From positions 1 to 58,929 of the forward strand of contig SCUK01000067.1 of the NCBI GenBank assembly GCA_004297445.1: a DNA stretch of 58,929 nucleotides, read 5' to 3'. Both the position numbers and the translations under genes were made by a program. Shown here piece by piece: positions 8,302-18,033 of this stretch. This stretch comes from Anaerolineae bacterium. Its GTDB lineage: Bacteria; Chloroflexota; Anaerolineae; Anaerolineales; UBA11579. Positions within the stretch are counted from its first letter, which is position 1. Each line of letters opens with the position of its first letter. The notes below the pieces were generated by a model. It searched no databases and was not told the DNA's origin. It was given only the letters and a program-made list of their open reading frames with translations.

Positions 8302-9218
8302 AACTCGATATCGTTGGACGTCGATACCTGTACTTCTGGATTTCCCTGCTGTTGATTGTCCCCGGTTTGATTGGGCTCATCCTCTGGGGCTTGCCGCTCG
8401 CCATTGATTTCACCGGCGGGGGCTACGCCGAATTGCGTTTTGAGTCCGGCGAAGTGCCGCCGCTGAATGAGATTCGCGCCCTGTATGCCGAATTCGAAGT
8501 GGAAGATGCCGCGCCGCGCACCGGCGGACCCGGCGAGTTGCTGGTCCGTTCCGGGCAACTTACCGGCGAGGGTAACGACTTAATCGTGGCGGCTCTGAAT
8601 GAGCGCTACGGTGAAGTCACCCTGCTGCGGTTTGACAGCGTCGGCCCTACAATTGGCCGTGAAGTGACCAACCGCGCGGTGTGGGCGATTGCCGCCGCCT
8701 CACTCGGTATCATGTTCTACATCTGGTATGCCTTCCGCGGTGTCCCCAATGCGCACCGCTACGGGGTTGGAGCCATCCTCGCCATGCTCCACGATCTTGC
8801 AGTAGTGTTCGGGATGCAGGCCATTCTGAGCCGCTTCTTCGGCTGGGAAGTGGATGCCCTATTCCTCACCGCCCTGCTGACCGTCGCGTCGTTCTCCGTG
8901 CATGACAGCATCGTGGTCTTTGACCGCATCCGCGAGAATGCCGGCAAAGCTCGCCGTCGCACGCCCTATGAAGAAATCGTGAACGACTCCATAGTGCAGA
9001 CCATCACCCGCTCACTTAACACGCAGATCACGGTTTTCCTGACTTTGTTGGCGCTGGTGATTTTTGGCGGGGATACCCTGCGGCACTTCGTCATCATCCT
9101 GATGATTGGCGTGCTGAGTGGTACCTACTCCAGCATCTTCAATGCCGCCCCGATTTTGGTCGTGTGGGAAAACAGGGAATGGGAAACCTGGTTCCGGCGC
9201 AAACCGGCAACCCGGTAA
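8298..9218 (+). CDS. secF: Protein translocase subunit SecF
   Basis: A 306-residue partner of SecD. It starts inside the secD stop (ATGA). It shows the N-terminal membrane helix, the family signature LAIDFTGGGYAELRFE, and the C-terminal membrane bundle with TVASFSVHDSIVVFDRIREN and SLNTQITVFLTLLAL. It forms the SecDF complex with the upstream gene in a two-gene operon that ends at the hairpin at 9241-9273. Nothing unusual. Confidence 0.96.
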   Translation: MKLDIVGRRYLYFWISLLLIVPGLIGLILWGLPLAIDFTGGGYAELRFESGEVPPLNEIRALYAEFEVEDAAPRTGGPGELLVRSGQLTGEGNDLIVAALNERYGEVTLLRFDSVGPTIGREVTNRAVWAIAAASLGIMFYIWYAFRGVPNAHRYGVGAILAMLHDLAVVFGMQAILSRFFGWEVDALFLTALLTVASFSVHDSIVVFDRIRENAGKARRRTPYEEIVNDSIVQTITRSLNTQITVFLTLLALVIFGGDTLRHFVIILMIGVLSGTYSSIFNAAPILVVWENREWETWFRRKPATR

Positions 9219-9240
9219 CCAGACGTAACAGTGCACAAAT

Positions 9241-9277
9241 AGAAATCCGTCTACTCCAGATAGACGGATTTCTTTGT
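9241..9277. terminator. Bidirectional intrinsic terminator between secF and the DUF3592 gene
   Basis: A 13-bp perfect inverted repeat (9241-9253 and 9261-9273) with a 7-nt loop. T-rich flanks on the plus side (TTTGT) and a convergent gene suggest it serves both directions. Confidence 0.85.
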
Positions 9278-9278
9278 C

Positions 9279-9725
9279 TTATCGCTCCAGGCAAGCGTCA
9301 GATGGATTCGCCGGGTTGTAGTAAACCGTCACCTGTGCCCCAACCGGGTACCGGTCCGTGATCTTGTAAGCCTCGCCGCTCTTGCGGATGGCCATGAATT
9401 GGTCCCCCGCCCGCACCACCGCCGCCTGGAACGGCTGCCCATCCACCTGGTAGGTGTACTGCACATTGGGACTCACCGAAGCATGGTCGCCGCCGGTGAC
9501 TTCAACACGCGACAACACCACCGTGCCGCTGGTGGAAGGCCAGCTCTGCGCCGCATCCCGCGCAGCTTTGGCTTCTTTGGAACGCTTGTTGAGGAACCAG
9601 CCAATTCCGCCAAACACGCCGAACATCGGCAGCAACACCGCGAGCATGCCAATGCCGAAGATGACGAAGAAAGCGATGGTGCAAAGTACGGATAAAGAAA
9701 TCCCTACAATCTCAGGATTGTCCAT
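9279..9725 (-). CDS. DUF3592-type membrane protein
   Basis: 148 residues, function unknown. Two hydrophobic segments occupy about residues 8-45 (ISLSVLCTIAFFVIFGIGML and a following Gly-rich stretch). A soluble domain follows, with WPSTSGTVVLSRVEV, VQYTYQVDGQPF and the closing PVGAQVTVYYNPANP, the hallmark pattern of DUF3592 proteins. It is convergent with secF and sits 110 nt from the 3' end of gyrB, with no operon partner visible. Confidence 0.75.
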   Translation of the reverse strand: MDNPEIVGISLSVLCTIAFFVIFGIGMLAVLLPMFGVFGGIGWFLNKRSKEAKAARDAAQSWPSTSGTVVLSRVEVTGGDHASVSPNVQYTYQVDGQPFQAAVVRAGDQFMAIRKSGEAYKITDRYPVGAQVTVYYNPANPSDACLER

Positions 9726-9788
9726 GAACGGCTCCTTCTATTTTCACTCAGGCCAATGGCCAGATTGTACTGCCGCAGGGAATTAAAA

Positions 9789-9814
9789 GAAACAAGCCCC
9801 GAGGGGCCTGTTTC
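9789..9814 (-). terminator. Intrinsic terminator after gyrB
   Basis: Stem GAAACAAGCCCC/GGGGCCTGTTTC with one wobble, 4-nt loop, 20 nt beyond the gyrB stop. On the minus strand it is followed by TTTTAATT. Confidence 0.75.
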
Positions 9815-9834
9815 GAGTTGGTGAAATGTTCCGA

Positions 9835-11820
<1,986 letters not shown>

Positions 11821-11880
11821 TTAGCTCGATTTCGCGTGTTTCTGGAACTCAGCGGTAGACTAATTACGCAAGTTTGTTCT

Positions 11881-11889
11881 ATTTTACCA
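11881..11889 (-). promoter_or_regulatory. Candidate extended -10 promoter for gyrB
   Basis: On the minus strand TGG-TAAAAT, an extended -10 about 110 nt before the gyrB start. No clear -35. Confidence 0.35.
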
Positions 11890-12080
11890 TAGGGCCTGAT
11901 TCCCTGCCTTTATTCATGACCCCCTTCTCCTGACGGCTATTATTGGACCCCAGGAGCATTCGGAAGTCTTCGCCAAACCCTCGGTTAACCGGAAAGGAAC
12001 TTACTGTTTCTCAGTTATCGAAAGGCACCAGGATTGGACTATATTCACAATCAAACTCTGATTAATTTCCGCCAGTGTGC

Positions 12081-12109
12081 TTGACCTCCCTTGCTAAACT
12101 ATGTAGAAT
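12081..12109 (+). promoter_or_regulatory. Strong sigma70-type promoter for the liv operon
   Basis: TTGACC (12081-12086), 17-bp spacer, TAGAAT (12104-12109). Predicted transcription start is near 12116, giving a long leader of about 185 nt before livJ. Confidence 0.8.
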
Positions 12110-12156
12110 TACGAGTTAAGTCCTGGTGTGTAAACACATACTCGGATTTATGTACG

Positions 12157-12270
12157 ATGCCCAACGCTAAGGCACGTACAAGTTGTTTGGAGAAAGGAGG
12201 TACTCGCAGCATCGACCATCTCCCATATCTCCCAATTCCCCACTTGTGTTACCCCGCGACTTGCGGGTAG
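12157..12270 (+). CDS. Possible leader peptide upstream of livJ
   Basis: A 37-codon frame inside the livJ leader: ATG at 12157, TAG at 12268-12270. Its second half is rich in branched-chain residues (SIDHLPYLPIPHL contains I, L, L, I, L). The stop codon falls in the 5' arm of the terminator-like hairpin at 12264-12285, the geometry expected for translation-controlled attenuation. Against it: no good ribosome binding site precedes the ATG, although GAAAGGAGGT occurs inside the frame. Treat as a candidate only. Confidence 0.3.
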   Translation: MPNAKARTSCLEKGGTRSIDHLPYLPIPHLCYPATCG

Positions 12271-12285
12271 CAACTATCCGTTTTT
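12250..12285 (+). promoter_or_regulatory. Mutually exclusive hairpins / possible attenuator before livJ
   Basis: Hairpin A is TACCC(C)GC-GACTT-GCGGGTA (12250-12269). Hairpin B is CGGGTAG-CAA-CTATCCG (12264-12280, one G-U pair) followed directly by TTTTT (12281-12285). They share 12264-12269, so only one can form. Hairpin B resembles a weak intrinsic terminator 1 nt before the livJ Shine-Dalgarno GGAGGAGA. Confidence 0.4.
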
Positions 12286-12301
12286 GGAGGAGAAGTAAAA
12301 A

Positions 12302-13528
12302 ATGTCAAAGCGTTTTGTATCCATCTTTTCACTGCTGGTGATTGCCAGCATGGCCCTTGCGGCCTGCGGCGGCGGCGCGGCTCCCCTGGAGTGCACCGAC
12401 GCGATTGGCTGCGTGGAAGTCGCCGCTGGCGAACCCATCCACCTGGCCTACATGCTGACGGTCTCCGGCGCCACTGCCACCCTGGGCGATGACTCGCTCG
12501 GCGGTATCCGCGTGGCCTTGAATGACCGCCCGGATGTGCTCGGCCACACGGTTGAGCTGACCGGTGAGGATGAAGGCTGCTCCGCCGAAGGCGGCCAGAC
12601 CGCCGGCACCAAGGTCGCCGCTGACCCGAGCGTGGTCGCCATCGTCGGCACCAACTGCTCCGGCGCGGCCTTTGCCGCCCTGCCGGCCATTTCCGAGGCC
12701 GGTATGCTGATGTGCTCGTCCTCCAACACCAACCCGGGCCTCACGGATCCGGAAGGTGGCTGGCTGCCGGGCTACTACCGCACCGCTCACAACGACAAGT
12801 TCCAGGGCCGCATCGCCGCTGAATTTGCCTACAATGAGCTGGGCGCCCGCACTGCCGCGACCATCCACGATGGTTCCCCCTATGCCCAGGCCCTGCAACA
12901 GGTGTTTGCTGAAACCTTTGCTGCTCTTGGCGGCACCGTGACCTTCCAGGGCGCGGTGAACGTGGGTGATACCGACATGCGCGCCGTCCTCACCACTGTG
13001 GCCGCTGACACCCCGGACATCCTGTACTACCCCATCTTCGAGCCGGAAGGCAACTTCATCACTGCCCAGGCCGCTGAAGTGGCCGGTATGGAAAACACCA
13101 TCCTCATGGGCGCTGACGGTCTGCTGGCCGACACCTTCCCGGAGAACTCCGGCGAAAACGTGGTTGGCATGTACCTCTCCGGCCCGTACGTGACCGGCGC
13201 GACCTATGACGATTTCTTGGCCAAGTGGGCCGAAGTCATCGGCGGCGTTCCGCCCTCGGGCTTCCACGCCTTCGCTTATGACTGCACCAACATGATTCTC
13301 GACGCCATCGAGAGCGTTGCCCAGCAGGGCAGCGATGGCACGCTGCTGATCGGCCGCCAGGCCCTGCGCGATGCGATGACTGCCACGGCCGGCTTTGACG
13401 GCCTGACCGGCTCGCTGACCTGCAACGAGTATGGCGACTGCGCCACCGGCGAAGCCCTTGCCGTCTTCCAGATCACCGAAGCTGAACTGAACGGTGGCTG
13501 GCCGCCGGCAGCTATCTGGACCCCGTAA
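12302..13528 (+). CDS. livJ: Branched-chain amino-acid ABC transporter, substrate-binding lipoprotein
   Basis: 408 residues. Captures the amino acid outside the membrane and delivers it to LivHM. The N-terminus is a lipoprotein signal with lipobox LAAC at residues 18-21, so it is lipid-anchored. The body is a type I periplasmic-binding fold (Peripla_BP_6): IHLAYMLTVSGATATLGDDS, VAIVGTNCSGAAFAALP, and FHAFAYDCTNMILDAI near the end. It is the first gene of livJHMGF, with Shine-Dalgarno GGAGGAGA 8 nt upstream. Specificity within the LivJ/urea/amide-binding superfamily cannot be read from the sequence; the neighbouring amino-acid enzymes favour amino acids. Confidence 0.88.
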   Translation: MSKRFVSIFSLLVIASMALAACGGGAAPLECTDAIGCVEVAAGEPIHLAYMLTVSGATATLGDDSLGGIRVALNDRPDVLGHTVELTGEDEGCSAEGGQTAGTKVAADPSVVAIVGTNCSGAAFAALPAISEAGMLMCSSSNTNPGLTDPEGGWLPGYYRTAHNDKFQGRIAAEFAYNELGARTAATIHDGSPYAQALQQVFAETFAALGGTVTFQGAVNVGDTDMRAVLTTVAADTPDILYYPIFEPEGNFITAQAAEVAGMENTILMGADGLLADTFPENSGENVVGMYLSGPYVTGATYDDFLAKWAEVIGGVPPSGFHAFAYDCTNMILDAIESVAQQGSDGTLLIGRQALRDAMTATAGFDGLTGSLTCNEYGDCATGEALAVFQITEAELNGGWPPAAIWTP

Positions 13529-13576
13529 GACCGTCCAACAGCCTGATGACTAGTCTGTCATAGGCTGACGCAGTAA

Positions 13577-13611
13577 AGGGATGAGCCAGAGAACATCTTT
13601 GGCTCATCCCT
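13577..13611 (+). terminator. Hairpin between livJ and livH
   Basis: A 12-bp perfect stem (13577-13588 with 13600-13611) and 11-nt loop, with a poor T tract. Probably an mRNA 3'-stabilising or partial-termination hairpin that makes livJ more abundant than the membrane genes. Confidence 0.7.
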
Positions 13612-13642
13612 CCTTAAATTCATACCTGCAGGAGAGGGCCGA

Positions 13643-14707
13643 ATGCTTAGAAGAACACTCTCGCGTGTATCCTGGGTGGATGTTTTTCTCAGGATCTTCC
13701 AGTTAGTTGCCGCGGTCGTCATCCTTATCGGCCTGTACAAGACCTTCACCACCGCCCGTTACAGCAGCGAACAATGGGCCACTCTGGCATTTGCCGGGTT
13801 GGCGCAGGGCAGTATCTATGCCCTCATCGCGCTGGGCTATACCCTGGTATATGGCATCCTTCTCATGATTAACTTCGCGCACGGCGAAATCTACATGACC
13901 GGCGCGTTTTCCACAGTCTTTCTCGCCATGTACTTTAACCGCATCGGTTTTCTTCAGTCGAGTCCGGTCCTGGCGATTATCGTCCTTATCCTTTTCTCTG
14001 CCGCAGTATCCACCAGCATCGCCGTCCTGCTGGAGCGCATCGCCTATCGCCCCTTGCGCAATGCCCCGCGCCTCATCCCCCTTATTACCGCCATCGGGGC
14101 TTCGTTCGCCCTGCAATACACCTTCCGCGGGCTATTTGGGTCACAGTTTCGGGCCTACCCGGACATTGCCGTCCTGAAAGGCACCTGGAACATCCTGGGG
14201 TTTGATGTGCCACTGGTGCAGCCGGTAGTGTTCCTTGCCGCCGTCCTGCTCATGGTCGCCTTGTATTGGTTTGTCGAGCGCACCAAGACCGGCAAGGCCA
14301 TGCGCGCCGTTTCCGAAGACAAGGCCGTGGCCCGCCTGATGGGCATTGACATTGACCGCATCATCGTCTCAACCTTTGCATTGGGCGGCGCGCTTGCCGG
14401 CGCGGCTGGCGTCTTTAACGGCTTGTTTCGCCCGCAGGGCGTCTTTTTCCTGATGGGTTTCTTCCCCGGCATCAAAGCCTTTACCGCCGCGGTGCTGGGC
14501 GGCATTGGCAACATCCCCGGCGCCATGATGGGCGGGCTCCTGCTGGGTCTGATCGAAGCGCTCGGTCCCAACCTGATACTGGAAGGGCTGGGTATTCCGG
14601 CCGCCAACCAGTTGAAGGATGCCATCGCATTCCTGGTGCTGGTCCTCATCCTCATTTTCCGGCCGCAAGGCATATTTGGCGAACGTCTCGCTGAAAAGAA
14701 AGCCTAG
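13643..14707 (+). CDS. livH: Branched-chain amino-acid ABC transporter permease LivH
   Basis: 354-residue integral membrane protein. After an extra N-terminal helix (residues about 12-34) it shows the LivH signature: GLAQGSIYALIALGYTLVYGILLMINFAHGEIYMTG. The cytoplasmic coupling loop is AMRAVSEDKAVARLMGIDIDRI. The closing part is GIGNIPGAMMGGLLLGLIEAL and a final FRPQGIFGERL. It forms the channel with LivM. GGAGAGGG precedes ATG 13643, and livM follows after 9 nt. Confidence 0.93.
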   Translation: MLRRTLSRVSWVDVFLRIFQLVAAVVILIGLYKTFTTARYSSEQWATLAFAGLAQGSIYALIALGYTLVYGILLMINFAHGEIYMTGAFSTVFLAMYFNRIGFLQSSPVLAIIVLILFSAAVSTSIAVLLERIAYRPLRNAPRLIPLITAIGASFALQYTFRGLFGSQFRAYPDIAVLKGTWNILGFDVPLVQPVVFLAAVLLMVALYWFVERTKTGKAMRAVSEDKAVARLMGIDIDRIIVSTFALGGALAGAAGVFNGLFRPQGVFFLMGFFPGIKAFTAAVLGGIGNIPGAMMGGLLLGLIEALGPNLILEGLGIPAANQLKDAIAFLVLVLILIFRPQGIFGERLAEKKA

Positions 14708-14716
14708 GGTGATGCG

Positions 14717-16390
14717 ATGAAGATTAACTGGAAAACCACTCTTCGATACGGCTTAATTGGCGGGGTATCCGCTTTGTACTTCTCCATGATTGGCATGGTC
14801 GAGCTGTTCGCCGGCCGCAACTTGATAGGCACGACCGTCAACATGGGCCACCTGTTGCTGTACGGCGGCATGCTGGCAGCCGGGCTGCTGGCGGCCCGCG
14901 CACACCATCAGGGCAAACTCGCGCAACACGCCGTTATCGGCCTGGTGGCCGGGCTGTCAGCGGCCATACCCACGGCTTTATTGGTGATCCTGCATGAGTT
15001 CATCCCCATGCAGGATGTCTTTGTCAGCGTCAATAACGCGTTGATTCGCTTCCTGACATTTGAACGCGGCCTGCCCGGCCTTCTGCAATTCTTCCTGGCA
15101 AGCGGCCTGCTTGGCTTGCTGGGCGGCCTGTTTGACGGCATCCCGACTGATTACCGGAGAGCCGTGGGCACAGGTCTGGCCGGGGTCGCCATTGTGGCTG
15201 TGTTCTCCGACCTCGTAACGCAAGTGCTGACCAATCTGTTCGGGCGAGCATCCGTGAACATCTTCTTCGTAAGCAAGGCGCTGAAACCGGTTATCGCGTT
15301 GGTGTTGTTGCTTGCAATCGCCGCCTTCGTATTCATGCGCGACCGGCGCAAAGCCAATGCACCCGCCGCAGTTGCTGCCGCGCCGCTGGACAAGCGCGCT
15401 GCATTGCGCAAGCAGGTTATCCTGTTCGTCATCATCGGCGCCCTTCTGGCAATTGCCCCCTGGATTTTGGGGTCGTTCCTCTCACAGGTACTGTTTGAGG
15501 TCGGCCGCTTCGTTTTGCTCGGTCTGGGGTTGAATATCGTGGTCGGCTACGCCGGTCTGCTGGACCTCGGTTACGTGGCGTTCTTCGCCTTCGGCGCCTA
15601 CACCATGGGTCTGCTCACGACCACCACCAACCTGAATTTGGGAGGCGGGGTCTTCAACTTCTGGCTGGCGCTGCCCATTGCCGTTCTTGTTTCGGTGCTG
15701 TTTGGGGTATTGCTGGGTTTCCCGGTACTCAGCCTGCGCGGCGACTATCTGGCCATCGTCACTCTCGGCTTCGGCGAAATTATCCGCATCCTGGCTCTCT
15801 CAGACTGGCTTAAACCCATCATGGGTGGCGCGCAGGGTGTGTTGTTCATCCCCACCCCGGAAATATTCGGGATCGTGTTTGATTCGCCGGAGTCGATGTA
15901 TTATCTGGTCTTAGCGGCGGCGCTGGTGGCTGCCTTTGTTTCCATCCGGCTGCGCGACTCGCGCCTCGGTCGCCAGTGGATGGCAATGCGTGAAGACGAA
16001 GATGTGGCCGAAGCCATGGGCATCAATACCGTCCAGACCAAGTTGCTGGCCTTTGCCATCGGCGCGGGTTTCTCCGGCCTCGGCGGCGCAATCTTCGCTG
16101 CCCGCCTCGGCAACATCTTTCCCCATTCCTTCAACCTGCTCATCTCCATCAACGCCCTCAGCCTCATCATCGTGGGCGGGCTGGGCAGTATCCCGGGTGT
16201 GATTGTCGGCGCCATTGCTCTCGTTGGCCTGCCTGAACTCCTGCGTGAGTTTCAGGAGTACCGTTTGTTAATCTACGGTATCTTGCTGATTGTAATGATG
16301 CTCAACCGGCCGGAAGGGTTCCTGCCTGCGGAAGTGTTCAAGCGCGAGCTGCACGCTGGTGAAATTACCGAACCCGCGGAAGTGGAGTAA
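14717..16390 (+). CDS. livM: Branched-chain amino-acid ABC transporter permease LivM with long membrane N-terminal extension
   Basis: 557 residues against about 300-430 for most LivM proteins. The C-terminal part from about 235 is a normal LivM core: LLGLGLNIVVGYAGLLDLGYVAFFAFGAYTMGLL, then LRGDYLAIVTLGFGEIIRIL, with coupling loop WMAMREDEDVAEAMGINTVQTKLLAFAIGAGFSGLGGAIFAA. The first 200 residues hold about six extra hydrophobic segments (for example RYGLIGGVSALYFSMIGMV and GLPGLLQFFLASGLLGLLGG). A charged linker with an Ala-rich stretch (RDRRKANAPAAVAAAP) joins the two. The role of the extension is unknown. It ends 2 nt before livG. Confidence 0.92.
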   Translation: MKINWKTTLRYGLIGGVSALYFSMIGMVELFAGRNLIGTTVNMGHLLLYGGMLAAGLLAARAHHQGKLAQHAVIGLVAGLSAAIPTALLVILHEFIPMQDVFVSVNNALIRFLTFERGLPGLLQFFLASGLLGLLGGLFDGIPTDYRRAVGTGLAGVAIVAVFSDLVTQVLTNLFGRASVNIFFVSKALKPVIALVLLLAIAAFVFMRDRRKANAPAAVAAAPLDKRAALRKQVILFVIIGALLAIAPWILGSFLSQVLFEVGRFVLLGLGLNIVVGYAGLLDLGYVAFFAFGAYTMGLLTTTTNLNLGGGVFNFWLALPIAVLVSVLFGVLLGFPVLSLRGDYLAIVTLGFGEIIRILALSDWLKPIMGGAQGVLFIPTPEIFGIVFDSPESMYYLVLAAALVAAFVSIRLRDSRLGRQWMAMREDEDVAEAMGINTVQTKLLAFAIGAGFSGLGGAIFAARLGNIFPHSFNLLISINALSLIIVGGLGSIPGVIVGAIALVGLPELLREFQEYRLLIYGILLIVMMLNRPEGFLPAEVFKRELHAGEITEPAEVE

Positions 16391-16392
16391 CC

Positions 16393-17187
16393 ATGGCAAA
16401 CATCCTTACTGCACGCAACGTCACCAAAACGTTCGGCGGCCTGGTGGCCGTGAACGACTTCACGCTGGACATCGCCGAGAATTCGATTTCCTCGGTCATC
16501 GGCCCCAATGGAGCAGGCAAAACCACATTCTTTAACTGTGTGACCGGCTTCTATAAGGTGGATGAAGGCGAAATTATATTCAATAGCGAACAAATTCAGA
16601 ATCGCCGCACGGATGTCGTCACCCGCAAAGGCATCAGCCGTACCTATCAAAACATCCGCCTGTTTTCCAACATGAGCGCGATTGAGAACATCCTGGTTGG
16701 TCAGCACCCACGCCTGAAAACCTTCTGGGCAGAGGCCGTGTGGAAGAGCAAGCGCTTCCGCAACGAAGAATTGACCGCGCTCGAAGAAGCGCGTCGCCTC
16801 TTGCGCTTCGTGGGGTTGCAGGGCATGGGCGATACCCTCGCCCGCAATTTGCCCTACGGCGCCCAACGCCGTTTGGAGATTGCCCGTGCGCTGGCCAGTC
16901 TGCCCAAGTTGCTGCTGCTGGACGAACCAACCGCAGGCATGAATCCCAACGAAACCGGCGAAATGACCCGTTTCATCCAGCATCTGCGCGACGAACTCGG
17001 AATCACCATCCTGTTGATTGAACACGATATGCGAGTGGTCATGGGAATCAGCGAACAAGTAACCGTGCTGGACTATGGCTCAAAGATTGCCGAAGGGTCG
17101 CCCAAGGAAATTCAGAGCAATCCGCGTGTCATTGAAGCCTATCTGGGCCGCGGTGCCGCAAGCGGGCTTAAAGCCGGAAAGCGCTAG
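16393..17187 (+). CDS. livG: Branched-chain amino-acid ABC transporter ATPase LivG
   Basis: 264-residue cytoplasmic ATPase that powers LivHM with LivF. Walker A is GPNGAGKTT, the ABC signature is LPYGAQRRLEIARAL (Pro replaces the usual Ser, common in LivG), Walker B is LLLLDEPTAGMN and the switch His is in LLIEHDM. The LivG C-terminal tail is AEGSPKEIQSNPRVIEAYLG. ATG 16393 lies 2 nt after the livM stop, so translation is probably coupled. Confidence 0.95.
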   Translation: MANILTARNVTKTFGGLVAVNDFTLDIAENSISSVIGPNGAGKTTFFNCVTGFYKVDEGEIIFNSEQIQNRRTDVVTRKGISRTYQNIRLFSNMSAIENILVGQHPRLKTFWAEAVWKSKRFRNEELTALEEARRLLRFVGLQGMGDTLARNLPYGAQRRLEIARALASLPKLLLLDEPTAGMNPNETGEMTRFIQHLRDELGITILLIEHDMRVVMGISEQVTVLDYGSKIAEGSPKEIQSNPRVIEAYLGRGAASGLKAGKR

Positions 17188-17198
17188 GAGAGCACATC

Positions 17199-17912
17199 AT
17201 GGCGATGCTTGAAGTCCACGACATTCACACCTACTACGGCAATATCCATGCTCTTAAGGGCATTTCGCTGGAAGTGAACCAGGGCGAAATCGTCACCCTC
17301 ATCGGCGCCAACGGCGCTGGCAAAACCACCACCCTGCGCACCATCAGCGGGTTGCTCAGACCGCGCCAGGGGACCATCACCCTCAACGGCGAGTTAATCA
17401 GCGAACTACCGGCCCACGAATTGGTGTACAAGGGCATCGCCATGGTGCCGGAAGGCCGCGGTGTATTTGCCAAGATGTCCGTACAGGAAAATCTTGAAAT
17501 GGGCGCCTACCACCGCAATGACAAGGCGGTCATTACCAGTGACCTGGAATACGTGTTTGGCCTCTTCCCCCGCCTGAAGGAACGCCGCCGCCAGGTCTCC
17601 GGCACCCTCTCCGGCGGCGAACAGCAAATGCTGGCCACGGGCCGGGCGTTGATGAGCAAACCCACCCTGCTTCTGATGGACGAACCTTCCATGGGCCTGG
17701 CCCCGATTCTGGTGGAGGGCATCTTTGATACCATTCAGGCGATTAACAAAGAAGGGACGACCGTACTCCTGGTGGAACAGAACGCGCTGATGGCGCTCTC
17801 GATTGCACATCGCGGGTACGTCCTCCAGACCGGTCAGATTGTGTTGACCGACAAGGCAGATAAACTCAAGAAAGACCCGACCGTACAGAAAGCCTATCTG
17901 GGCGTGGACTAA
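17199..17912 (+). CDS. livF: Branched-chain amino-acid ABC transporter ATPase LivF
   Basis: 237-residue second ATPase of the transporter. It shows the YYGNIHALKGISLEV start typical of LivF, Walker A GANGAGKTT, signature LSGGEQQMLATGRAL, Walker B LLLMDEPSMGLAP and tail KKDPTVQKAYLGVD. It is the last gene of livJHMGF, 11 nt after livG (GGAGAG at the start), and a strong terminator follows. Confidence 0.95.
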   Translation: MAMLEVHDIHTYYGNIHALKGISLEVNQGEIVTLIGANGAGKTTTLRTISGLLRPRQGTITLNGELISELPAHELVYKGIAMVPEGRGVFAKMSVQENLEMGAYHRNDKAVITSDLEYVFGLFPRLKERRRQVSGTLSGGEQQMLATGRALMSKPTLLLMDEPSMGLAPILVEGIFDTIQAINKEGTTVLLVEQNALMALSIAHRGYVLQTGQIVLTDKADKLKKDPTVQKAYLGVD

Positions 17913-17930
17913 ACCTCGTTTCAGGCATTC

Positions 17931-17966
17931 AGCGGCGGGTCGCTTCCGACCCGCCGCTTTTTATTT
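17931..17966 (+). terminator. Intrinsic terminator of the liv operon
   Basis: A 12-bp GC-rich perfect stem (17931-17942 with 17947-17958), CTTC tetraloop, then TTTTATTT. Confidence 0.95.
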
Positions 17967-18021
17967 CAGCGCCCTTGCATCAGACCATCCAGGAAGAACC
18001 TGAGCCTTCCCTCATCCCTGC

Positions 18022-18027
18022 TAAAAT
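18022..18027 (+). promoter_or_regulatory. -10 element implying a leaderless transcript for the 18034 gene
   Basis: TAAAAT ends 6 nt before ATG 18034, so transcription would begin at or next to the start codon. No Shine-Dalgarno and no clear -35 are present. Confidence 0.5.
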
Positions 18028-18033
18028 AACCGC

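Noticed and set aside
12190..12205. Strong Shine-Dalgarno GAAAGGAGGT for a small gene in the liv leader
   Set aside because: No ATG, GTG or TTG lies within the usual 5-10 nt downstream, so no gene could be placed on it.
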